Assembly (NCBI GenBank): GCA_900549455.1
Contig: UROM01000101.1
Span: 1-6,503 of the forward strand
Reading direction: 5' to 3'
Length of the DNA stretch: 6,503 nucleotides
Source of the DNA: an uncultured Collinsella sp.
GTDB taxonomy: Bacteria; Actinomycetota; Coriobacteriia; Coriobacteriales; Coriobacteriaceae
The number at the start of each line of letters is the position of its first letter. Positions within the stretch are counted from its first letter, which is position 1. This document shows, piece by piece, positions 1 to 6,455 of this stretch. A program made the position numbers and the translations under genes. Under the pieces are notes generated by a model, which was not told where the DNA came from, searched no databases, and saw only the letters and a program-made list of their open reading frames with translations.

Positions 1-2279
1 ACTCCGGTTCGCGCTTCCGTTCGCTGCTCGACCAGATCGCCGCACAGGAGACCGTGCTCAAGGAGAAGAAGGACGCCGAGGAGAAGGCCAAGGCCGAGCG
101 CGCCTCCGAGCGCGGCAACCGTCGTAGCGGCAACAACGACCGTCGCGGTGGCCGTCGTAACGATCGCAACGCCTCCGACAACAACTCCGATCGCAACGCC
201 TCCGAGAGCCGTCCGCACAGCCATCGCACCAACGCTAGCAACAACGTCGCTGCCGGCATGGACTTCCCCAACCCCGACAAGCAGGGCAAGGGCAAGAAGC
301 GCAAGGGCGGTCACGGCAACGATGAGGACCACTACAGCCGCATGGCTCGTGAGGCCGAGGAGTACAGCCGCGAGAAGGTGCTCGAGGAGGCCCGCGCCGC
401 CGTCGAGGAGGCCTCTCGCGAGTCCACCGGTCGCCGCAAGAAGCGCAAGGAGAAGCGCGAGCGCGAGGCTGCTAAGGCTCAGGAGGAGCGCAAGATTGAG
501 GAGGCGCTGGCCCAGGGCGTGAACCCCGAGGAGCTCGACGCCATCAAGGTCTCCCAGGGAGTTACCGTCCAGGAGCTCGCCGAGGCGCTCGACGTTCCGG
601 CCAACGACATCATCAAGCGCCTGTTCCTGCTGGGCACGCCGCTTACGATGACGCAGTCCATGTCCGACGACCTCGTCGAGCTCGTTGCCGACGACCTGGG
701 CCGTCAGATCAAGATCATCACCCCCGAGGAGGAGAACACCTTCTCGTTCTACGACGATCCCGCCGACCTTAAGCCCCGCGCCCCGGTCGTCACCGTCATG
801 GGTCACGTCGACCACGGCAAGACGAGCCTGCTCGACGCCATCCGTCACACCGGCGTCGCTGCCGGCGAGGCGGGCGGCATTACCCAGGCCATCGGCGCTT
901 CGCAGGTCATGATCAACGACCGCAAGATCACCTTCATCGATACCCCGGGCCACGCTACCTTTACGGCTATGCGTGCCCGCGGCGCCAAGGTGACCGATAT
1001 CGTCATCCTGATCGTGGCTGCCGACGACGGCGTCATGCCTCAGACCATCGAGTCGATCAACCACGCCAAGGCCGCCGGCGTACCCATCGTCGTCGCCGTC
1101 AACAAGATCGATAAGCCGGGCGCCAACCCCGACCGCGTGCGCCAGGAGCTCACCGAGTACGGCATCATCCCCGAGGAGTGGGGCGGACAGAACATGTTCG
1201 TCAACATCTCGGCCAAGCAGAAGATCGGTATCGACGACCTGCTCGAGACCGTGCTGCTCCAGGCCGACGTTCTCGAACTTAAGGCCAACCCCGACACCTT
1301 TGCCTCCGGTAACGTCCTCGAGGCCAAGCTCGACAAGGGCCGCGGCTCGGTTGCCACGGTGCTCGTGACCCGCGGTACCCTGCACGTGGGCGATACGCTG
1401 GTCGCCGGCCTTACCTACGGCCGCGTCCGCGCCATGCTCGATCCCAAGGGCAACGCCGTCACCGAGGCCGGCCCCTCCGATGCCGTCGAGATCTTGGGCC
1501 TTCAGTCCGTGCCCAACGCCGGCGACGAGTTCCGTGTGTTCGAGGACGAGCGCGAGGCTCGCGCCCTGGCCGATGAGCGTTCGCTCAAGGCCCGTATCGA
1601 GGAGCAGAGCCGCGTGAAGCACGTCACGCTCGAGAACCTCTTCGAGACCATCGCCGACGCCGAGGTCAAGGAGCTCAACCTGATCATCAAGGCCGACGTC
1701 CAGGGTTCCATCGAGGCCCTTCAGGACTCGCTCGACAAGATGGATCAGTCCGAGGTCCGCATCAACACGATCCACTCCGCCGTCGGTGCCATCAACGAGA
1801 CCGACGTCGTCCTGGCCGACGCCTCCAACGCCATCATCATCGGCTTTGGCGTGCGTCCCGACGGCAAGGCCCGCTCCGCAGCCGAGCGCGAGGGCGTCGA
1901 GATTCGTTGCTACGACGTTATCTATAAGTGCCTCGAGGAGCTCGACGCTGCCCGCATCGGCATGCTCAAGCCCACCGAGGTCGAGGTCTCCACGGGTACC
2001 GCGACCGTCCTGGACACCTTCAAGGTGCCCAAAGTCGGCATCGCCGCCGGTGTCCGCGTCGAGGAGGGCGAGATCGCCGCGACCGATTCCGTGCGCCTGG
2101 TGCGTGACGGCATTGTGGTCTTCAACGGCAAGATTGCCTCGATGCGCCACTACAAGGACGAGGCCAAGAGCCTCAAGAGCGGTTCCGAGGGCGGCATTGG
2201 CCTGGAGAACTTCCAGGACATCAAGCCCGGCGATCAGATCGAGGGTTACCGCATCGACCAGGTTGCCCGTACCGAGTAG
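1..2279 (+). CDS. infB: Translation initiation factor IF2 (5' end missing)
   Basis: IF2 is the GTPase that places fMet-tRNA on the 30S subunit and promotes 50S joining. The frame is open from base 3 with no stop, so the window begins inside the gene; the GTG at 54 is not the real start. Counting that GTG as residue 1, there is a long Lys/Arg/Glu/Asn-rich linker (about 1-165), an IF2_N-type helical domain (169-216), then the G domain with GHVDHGKT (250-257), GGITQ (274-278), DTPGH (296-300), NKID (350-353) and SAK (386-388). Beta-barrel domain II starts near 416, domain III near 542 (NLIIKADVQGS), and the fMet-tRNA-binding C2 domain near 643. The family assignment is certain. Oddities: G2 reads GGITQAIGAS where GGITQHIGAY is usual, and the C2 domain lacks the usual cysteines. 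Asp codons near the 3' end are mostly GAC, as expected for high expression. rbfA follows after 11 bases. Confidence 0.98.
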   Translation, partial: SGSRFRSLLDQIAAQETVLKEKKDAEEKAKAERASERGNRRSGNNDRRGGRRNDRNASDNNSDRNASESRPHSHRTNASNNVAAGMDFPNPDKQGKGKKRKGGHGNDEDHYSRMAREAEEYSREKVLEEARAAVEEASRESTGRRKKRKEKREREAAKAQEERKIEEALAQGVNPEELDAIKVSQGVTVQELAEALDVPANDIIKRLFLLGTPLTMTQSMSDDLVELVADDLGRQIKIITPEEENTFSFYDDPADLKPRAPVVTVMGHVDHGKTSLLDAIRHTGVAAGEAGGITQAIGASQVMINDRKITFIDTPGHATFTAMRARGAKVTDIVILIVAADDGVMPQTIESINHAKAAGVPIVVAVNKIDKPGANPDRVRQELTEYGIIPEEWGGQNMFVNISAKQKIGIDDLLETVLLQADVLELKANPDTFASGNVLEAKLDKGRGSVATVLVTRGTLHVGDTLVAGLTYGRVRAMLDPKGNAVTEAGPSDAVEILGLQSVPNAGDEFRVFEDEREARALADERSLKARIEEQSRVKHVTLENLFETIADAEVKELNLIIKADVQGSIEALQDSLDKMDQSEVRINTIHSAVGAINETDVVLADASNAIIIGFGVRPDGKARSAAEREGVEIRCYDVIYKCLEELDAARIGMLKPTEVEVSTGTATVLDTFKVPKVGIAAGVRVEEGEIAATDSVRLVRDGIVVFNGKIASMRHYKDEAKSLKSGSEGGIGLENFQDIKPGDQIEGYRIDQVARTE
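161..205 (+). repeat. 18-bp direct repeat in the infB linker
   Basis: The 18-base unit CGATCGCAACGCCTCCGA occurs at 161-178 and again exactly at 188-205, offset by 27 bases, a multiple of three, so the reading frame is kept. It encodes the repeated peptide DRNASD/E within the Asn/Arg/Ser-rich IF2 linker. This looks like a recent in-frame duplication in a disordered region where length variation is tolerated; that interpretation is inference. Confidence 0.8.
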
Positions 2280-2283
2280 GGGG
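2278..2283 (+). promoter_or_regulatory. Ribosome binding site for rbfA
   Basis: AGGGGG overlaps the end of the infB stop codon (TAG 2277-2279) and lies 7 bases before the rbfA ATG at 2291. It supports that start and suggests ribosomes ending infB can reinitiate on rbfA. Confidence 0.7.
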
Positions 2284-2290
2284 TAGCGCT

Positions 2291-2701
2291 ATGAAGCAAA
2301 CGCAGGCAACCCGCCGTTTGGGCGAGCAGCTTCGCGAGAAGCTTGGTTATATCCTGCTCTTTGAGGTTTCCGATCCGCGTCTCGACCTGGTCACCCTGAC
2401 TGCGGTCGAGGTCGCGGTGGACCGTTCGTTCGCACGCGTGTACGTGTCGTGCGATGCGAGCCGCTACGATGAGGTCATGGAGGCGCTTGCCAGCGCCAAG
2501 GGCCGTATTCGCAGCCTGTTGGCTCGCTCGCTCGATTGGCGCGTCACGCCCGAGCTCGATTTTCGCATCGATCGCTCGACCGATGAGGCCGAGCGCATCA
2601 CGCGTGCGCTGGAAAACGTTCCGGCCACGCTTGCGATCGAAAAGGACGAGGACGGCTACCCCATAGCGGATGCCGCCCAGGAGGCAGCTTTAGATGACTA
2701 A
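2291..2701 (+). CDS. rbfA: 30S ribosome-binding factor RbfA
   Basis: RbfA binds the maturing 30S subunit and helps the 5' end of 16S rRNA reach its final fold; in other bacteria it matters most in the cold. The 136-residue length is normal for the family. The protein has the typical single type II KH-like fold: an N-terminal helix (RRLGEQLREKLGYIL), the family signature SDPRL followed by VTLTAVEVAVD and ARVYVS strands, a helix (EVMEALASAKGRIRSLLA), and the closing strand TPELDFRID before a last helix. The C-terminal tail (EKDEDGYPIADAAQEAALDD) is acidic and probably flexible. The ATG at 2291 has a G-rich Shine-Dalgarno just upstream. The 3' end overlaps the next gene by 8 bases, so the two are probably translationally coupled. 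The position next to infB is the classic arrangement and supports the call. Confidence 0.96.
   Translation: MKQTQATRRLGEQLREKLGYILLFEVSDPRLDLVTLTAVEVAVDRSFARVYVSCDASRYDEVMEALASAKGRIRSLLARSLDWRVTPELDFRIDRSTDEAERITRALENVPATLAIEKDEDGYPIADAAQEAALDD
2679..2684 (+). promoter_or_regulatory. Strong ribosome binding site for the nrnA-like gene
   Basis: AGGAGG lies inside the 3' end of rbfA, 9 bases before the ATG at 2694. It fixes the start of the downstream DHH gene and allows independent or coupled initiation although the two genes overlap. Confidence 0.8.
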
Positions 2702-3737
2702 TTCCGCCGATCTCGCCTCGTGCGAGTCTGCAGATATTAAACGACGCATCCTCGAGCTCATCGAGGGTGCGTCCTCCATTGCGATCTCGGGTCACACCTC
2801 TCCCGACGGCGATGCCCTGGGCTCCGTGTTGGGCCTGGGCCTTTCGCTTATGAAGGTGTTCCCCGACAAGGACATCGCCCTGCTGCTGGCAGACGACGAT
2901 CCCGTTCCGCGCATCTACCGTTTTATGGAGGGCGCCGATCTGCTGGTGCCGGCATCTGCCTACACCGGCAACCCGGACCTGTTCATTTCGGTAGACGTGC
3001 CGGTCGTCGAGCGCCTCAATAATTCCGCCGAGGTGTTGCGTCGTTCGGCTCACGTGGCGTGCTTTGACCATCACCCGGCACGCGAGGAGTTTGCCGAGGT
3101 CAGCCTTAGGCGTGTTAATGCCGCTGCTTGCGCCATGATCATCGACCGCTTTTTGGCCGATTGCGGTATTACCGCAAGCGACAGCATCGCCACCTGCCTG
3201 CTGTGCGGTCTGGTCACCGACACCGGTCGTTTTCAGTATCAGAACGCCGATGCTGCAGCGTTTCATGCCGCCTCGCGTCTGGTGGCGCACGGTGCCGATC
3301 CGGCGCGCGTCGCGCTCGAGGTCTACCAGAGCATGCGTGTCGAGTTCTTGCACCTCAAGTCCATCGTCATGGGTCGCATCAAGACGGTCGCGCGCGGGCG
3401 CGTGGCATATAGCTACGCGTACGAGAGTGACCTCAAGGAATGCGGCGTCACCTCGGATGAGTGCGACGGCCTGGTCGATGTGGTGCGCTCGGTGATGGGC
3501 GTCGAGGTCTGCCTGTTCCTTAAGGGCATCGAGGGCGATACTAAGGTGCGCGGCAACCTGCGCTCCAAGGGCGATCTTGATGTTTCCGAGATTGCGGCCA
3601 ACTTTGGCGGAGGTGGGCACCACGCTGCCGCCGGCTTTACCAACGCCGGAACGATTTCCGAGACGCTCACCGCGGCACTTCCCATGCTGGCCGAGCTGGT
3701 AGGGGAGGATCCCGCTTCGGTGACCGTCGAGCTCTAA
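2694..3737 (+). CDS. nrnA: DHH/DHHA1 phosphoesterase, NrnA-type oligoribonuclease / pAp phosphatase
   Basis: NrnA-type enzymes degrade 2-5 nt RNA fragments and often also dephosphorylate pAp, a by-product of sulfate and CoA metabolism, using Mn2+. The 347 residues show both domains. In the DHH domain: HTSPDGDALGS with His34, Asp38 and Asp40; Asp101 in SVDVP; the signature DHH at 125-127; and Asp176 in LVTDTGRF. In the DHHA1 substrate domain: RGNLRSKGDLD, then GGGGHHAAAG at 305-314, which binds the substrate backbone. All expected metal ligands are present, so it should be active. The residues after DHH are PAR, not the more usual pattern with an Asn. A location between rbfA and truB is common for this family in Firmicutes and Actinobacteria. 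Whether it acts mainly on nanoRNA or on pAp cannot be told from sequence. It overlaps rbfA by 8 bases. Confidence 0.9.
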   Translation: MTNSADLASCESADIKRRILELIEGASSIAISGHTSPDGDALGSVLGLGLSLMKVFPDKDIALLLADDDPVPRIYRFMEGADLLVPASAYTGNPDLFISVDVPVVERLNNSAEVLRRSAHVACFDHHPAREEFAEVSLRRVNAAACAMIIDRFLADCGITASDSIATCLLCGLVTDTGRFQYQNADAAAFHAASRLVAHGADPARVALEVYQSMRVEFLHLKSIVMGRIKTVARGRVAYSYAYESDLKECGVTSDECDGLVDVVRSVMGVEVCLFLKGIEGDTKVRGNLRSKGDLDVSEIAANFGGGGHHAAAGFTNAGTISETLTAALPMLAELVGEDPASVTVEL

Positions 3738-3743
3738 CTTTTT

Positions 3744-3749
3744 GGATGG
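3744..3749 (+). promoter_or_regulatory. Possible ribosome binding site for truB
   Basis: GGATGG lies in the 15-base gap between the nrnA-like gene and truB, only 3 bases before the ATG at 3753, which is close. No better site is present before the alternative in-frame ATG at 3783, so 3753 is preferred. This short gap holds nothing resembling a promoter or hairpin. Confidence 0.45.
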
Positions 3750-3752
3750 TAC

Positions 3753-4685
3753 ATGGCTCGTCGTACACCTTCTCAACTTAATATGCTGCTCGCCGTCGAT
3801 AAGCCGGTGGGCTGCACGTCCCACGACGTGGTTTCGCAATGCCGACGCGCCCTCCATGAGCGGCGCGTCGGTCATGCCGGAACGCTCGACCCCATGGCAT
3901 CGGGTGTCATGGTGGTGGGCGTGGGCCAGGCAACGCGTCTGTTGGGCATGCTCACGCTCGATACCAAAAGCTACGTCGCCGATATTTCGTTTGGCGTCGA
4001 GACCAATACCGATGATGCGGAAGGCGAGGCCGTCCGCACAGTGCCCATTGCCGCCGACCTGCGCGATCCGGCCTATGCCCGTGAGCGCCTGTGCGCCATG
4101 TTGGGCCCGCAGATGCAGGTGCCGCCGGCGTTTTCGGCCATTTCTGTCAACGGCGTGCGCGCCTATAAGGCCGCGCGTGAGGGCAATGCCGTTGAGTTGC
4201 CCCCGCGTCCGGTCGAGGTATATTCCGCCGACCTGATTGCCGTGAACGGCGAGGGTGACGCTTGCGTTTGGACTGTGGCGTTTTCGGTGAGCAAGGGCAC
4301 CTATATCCGTGCGCTCGCTCGCGACCTGGGTCGTGCCTGTGACAACGCGGCACATATTTCCGCACTGCGCCGTACGGCTTCCGGTATTGTTTCCATCGGT
4401 GCCTGCCATGCGGTCGAGGAACTTTCTGTCGAGTCCGCTGCCGGCTTTGCCTTGGATCCCATTGCGGCACTGGGCGCCACGCGCGTCGACTTGCCGGGCG
4501 ATCTTGCCGATGATCTGCTGTGCGGACGTCGTATTCCTATCGAGCGCGCGCTTGTGGGCTTCGATGCGTCGAAGGCGCCGTTTGCGCTGGTGCTCGATGG
4601 CGGACTCAAGGCGCTCGCCCGTATCGAGGGCGGTCGCTTTGTTATGGATCACGTCTTTCCGCAGGCGATCGGCGGTGTTCGATGA
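3753..4685 (+). CDS. truB: tRNA pseudouridine(55) synthase TruB
   Basis: TruB converts U55 in the T-loop of tRNAs to pseudouridine and also acts as a tRNA folding chaperone. The 310 residues match the usual length. Visible motifs: LLAVDKPVGCTSHDVV near the N-terminus; GHAGTLDPMASGVM with catalytic Asp46; KSYVADISFG with the active-site Tyr74; QVPPAFSAISVNGVRAY (121-138), where the family usually has Lys instead of the second Ser of SAIS; and SKGTYIRALARDLG (180-193), which helps bind the flipped base. After about 240 comes a PUA-like C-terminal domain (LADDLLCGRRIP to RFVMDHVF). The start at 3753 adds ten residues before the conserved core (MARRTPSQLN); the ATG at 3783 would begin right at the core but has no Shine-Dalgarno. 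The stop codon overlaps the ribF start, so the two are probably coupled. Confidence 0.97.
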   Translation: MARRTPSQLNMLLAVDKPVGCTSHDVVSQCRRALHERRVGHAGTLDPMASGVMVVGVGQATRLLGMLTLDTKSYVADISFGVETNTDDAEGEAVRTVPIAADLRDPAYARERLCAMLGPQMQVPPAFSAISVNGVRAYKAAREGNAVELPPRPVEVYSADLIAVNGEGDACVWTVAFSVSKGTYIRALARDLGRACDNAAHISALRRTASGIVSIGACHAVEELSVESAAGFALDPIAALGATRVDLPGDLADDLLCGRRIPIERALVGFDASKAPFALVLDGGLKALARIEGGRFVMDHVFPQAIGGVR

Positions 4686-5689
4686 TGCTGACCTCTCACG
4701 AGCTCGTGCGTATCTTTTTCGCGGGCGAGTCGGATGAGGCCCGCATCGTCGCCGCCGATGCATTTGATGATTGCGCGTGCCTGGGCGCCGCGTCGATCGG
4801 CATCGGCGTGTTCGATGGCGTGCATCGGGGGCATCGCGAACTGATCGATGCGGTCGTTCGCGATGCGCGTAACCACGGCTGCAAGGCGGTCGTGGTCACC
4901 TTTGATCCCGACCCGGACGTAGTGGTGAGCCGCGCACCCGCTCAAAAATTGATGACGACGGCTGACCGTCTGCATGCCCTGGCTCTCACCGGGGTCGATG
5001 CGGTCGTAGCCGTTCCCTTTACGCCCGCGGTGGCGGCTCTTGACCATGCGGGCTTTCTTAAGCTGCTGTCGTGCGTCGTCGATATCCGCTCGATTCGTGT
5101 GGGTAGCGACTTTAGGTTAGGCCGCGGCGGTGCCTCGGGTGTTGCCGAGATGCAGGCTTGGGGAGCCGAGCGCGGCGTTGACGTCTATGGCCACGAGCTG
5201 CTGTGCGTCGATGGGCAGACGATCTGCGCTACCCGTATTCGCCATGAGCTGCGCCAGGGTCATGTTGAGCTTGCCGCCGAGCTGCTCGGCCGCCCGTATA
5301 TGCTGCGCGGTATTGTTGCCGGTGGTCGTCACCAGGGCTCCGATATGGGCTTTCCCACGGCAAACATCCAGGTGCCCGACGGCATCCAAGTGCCTGCCGA
5401 TGGCGTCTATGAGGGTCTGGTGCTGGTCGACGATACCGTATGGCCTGCTGCCGTCAACGTGGGGCTGCCGCCGACGTACGCCGACGATGCCGCCTCGGCG
5501 CATCTCGAGGCCAACTTGATCGGGTATGCGGGTGACCTGTACGGCGCCTCGGTGTCGCTGGCGTTTACGCGCTGGCTGCGCCCGTCGCGTGTGTTCAATT
5601 CGCTGGACGAGCTTATCGCGACCGTCGAGGGTAATATTGACGATATTCGCCATAACTTGGGTGAGCAGGGGGTGAGCATCCGTGATTAG
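4682..5689 (+). CDS. ribF: Bifunctional riboflavin kinase / FMN adenylyltransferase
   Basis: RibF makes FMN from riboflavin and then FAD from FMN, using two ATP. The N-terminal adenylyltransferase domain has GVFDGVHRGH (42-51, the HxGH nucleotidyl-transfer motif), TFDPDPD (73-79; usually TFDPHP), GSDFRLGRGG (141-150) and the ATRIR motif (183-187; usually STRIR). The C-terminal flavokinase domain starts at LLGRPYMLRGIVAGG and contains GFPTANI (223-229), the GVYEG strand, AVNVG and LEANLIGY with the likely catalytic Glu275, ending with a helix (SLDELIATVEGNIDDIR). The length of 335 residues is normal. The start is inferred from the ATGATGA overlap with the truB stop: ATG 4682 overlaps it by 4 bases and ATG 4685 by one. 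A weak GGCGGTG at 4671-4677 fits either, slightly better 4685. An open frame reaches further upstream into truB, but those residues do not resemble RibF. The gene overlaps dnaG by 8 bases. Confidence 0.96.
   Translation: MMLTSHELVRIFFAGESDEARIVAADAFDDCACLGAASIGIGVFDGVHRGHRELIDAVVRDARNHGCKAVVVTFDPDPDVVVSRAPAQKLMTTADRLHALALTGVDAVVAVPFTPAVAALDHAGFLKLLSCVVDIRSIRVGSDFRLGRGGASGVAEMQAWGAERGVDVYGHELLCVDGQTICATRIRHELRQGHVELAAELLGRPYMLRGIVAGGRHQGSDMGFPTANIQVPDGIQVPADGVYEGLVLVDDTVWPAAVNVGLPPTYADDAASAHLEANLIGYAGDLYGASVSLAFTRWLRPSRVFNSLDELIATVEGNIDDIRHNLGEQGVSIRD
5667..5675 (+). promoter_or_regulatory. Near-consensus ribosome binding site for dnaG
   Basis: AGGGGGTGA matches the ideal AGGAGGTGA at 8 of 9 positions and sits 6 bases before the GTG at 5682, inside the 3' end of ribF. 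It decides the dnaG start, because no in-frame ATG exists before the zinc-binding domain. Confidence 0.8.
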
Positions 5690-6455
5690 CGATGAGGAGA
5701 AAGACCAGGTGCGCGCTGCGTCCGATTTGGTTGCCATCGTGCAGGAAACGGTTGAGCTTAAGCCCCGCGGCCATGAGTTTTGGGGTTGCTGCCCCTTCCA
5801 TGGCGAAAAGACCCCGTCGTTTCACATTATCCCCGCCACGCAGGTGTGGCACTGCTTTGGCTGTGGTGAGGGCGGCGACGTCTTCACCTACATCATGAAG
5901 CGCGAGAACCTGAGCTTTCCCGAGTCGATTCGCTACCTGGCCGACCGTGCCGGCATTGAGCTGCACGATACCGGCGCCTATCGCGAGCGCGGCACCAAGC
6001 GCGCTCGCATCTATGACCTGTGCGCCGAGACCGCCCAGTTCTACCACACCATGCTCATGCGCGGTAAGGACAGCCGTCCGCGCGAGTATTTCGCCAGCCG
6101 CGGTATGGGCGGCGACGTCTGCCGCCGCTACTGCCTGGGCTTTGCGCCGGGTCGCAACGCGCTGGTGTCGCATCTGTCGCAGGCGGGATTTACCCCGCAG
6201 GAGATGATCGACGCCAACGTGGCCGTGAGCCGTGGACGCGGGCAGCTTGCCGATCGTTTTTACGACCGCGTGATGTTTCCCATTTTTGATGAGCAGGGTC
6301 ATAACATCGCTTTTGGCGGGCGCATTATGGGCGACGGACAGCCTAAGTACCTCAACACCGCCGAGACGAGCGTGTTCCATAAAAAGCGAAACCTCTACGG
6401 CTTTAACTGGGCCAAGGAGTTTATCGTCGCGCAGGATACCGCCATCGTGGTGGAG
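5682..6455 (+). CDS. dnaG: DNA primase DnaG (3' end missing, cut by adapter)
   Basis: DnaG makes the short RNA primers used by DNA polymerase III and works with the DnaB helicase at the replication fork. Only the first 258 residues are genomic. They contain the CHC2 zinc-binding domain: Cys37 and His40 (CPFH), then Cys58 and Cys61 (CFGC), followed by GDVFTYI and the region leading to AGIEL. The N-terminal part of the RNA polymerase domain follows, with the signatures DRFYDRVMFPIFD (191-203), FGGRI, and PKYLNTAETSVFHK (221-234). The genuine sequence ends at AIVVE; Glu258 is the first TOPRIM acidic residue (VEGY in relatives). The frame then runs six codons into adapter (LSLIHI) before a false stop at 6474-6476. 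The Asp metal ligands of TOPRIM and the helicase-binding domain are absent because the contig ends. The start is GTG, overlapping ribF by 8 bases, with a very strong Shine-Dalgarno. Confidence 0.96.

Noticed and set aside
54..56. GTG at 54 as the infB start codon
   Set aside because: The frame is open to the window edge and the upstream residues (SGSRFRSLLDQIAAQET) continue naturally. IF2 needs more N-terminal sequence than the window contains.
161..205. Short direct repeats as a CRISPR remnant
   Set aside because: There are only two copies, 27 bases apart, in frame inside the infB linker and coding for a repeated peptide.
4520..4681. Possible 54-residue N-terminal extension of RibF starting at ATG 4520
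   Set aside because: This stretch is the shifted frame of truB and looks nothing like RibF. The normal RibF length and the ATGATGA overlap support a start at 4682 or 4685.
2598..4763. A 721-codon open frame on the - strand across the nrnA-like gene, truB and the start of ribF
   Set aside because: Its codons lie exactly opposite the codons of the nrnA-like gene and truB, so a stop would need TTA, CTA or TCA codons on the + strand, which this GC-rich genome avoids. The translation is rich in Arg, His and Ala with no recognisable domain, while the + strand genes are certain.
1..6455. A previously undescribed defence, mobile or RNA-based system
   Set aside because: Nearly every base belongs to a known housekeeping gene and no gap exceeds 15 bases, so there is no room for an additional locus.
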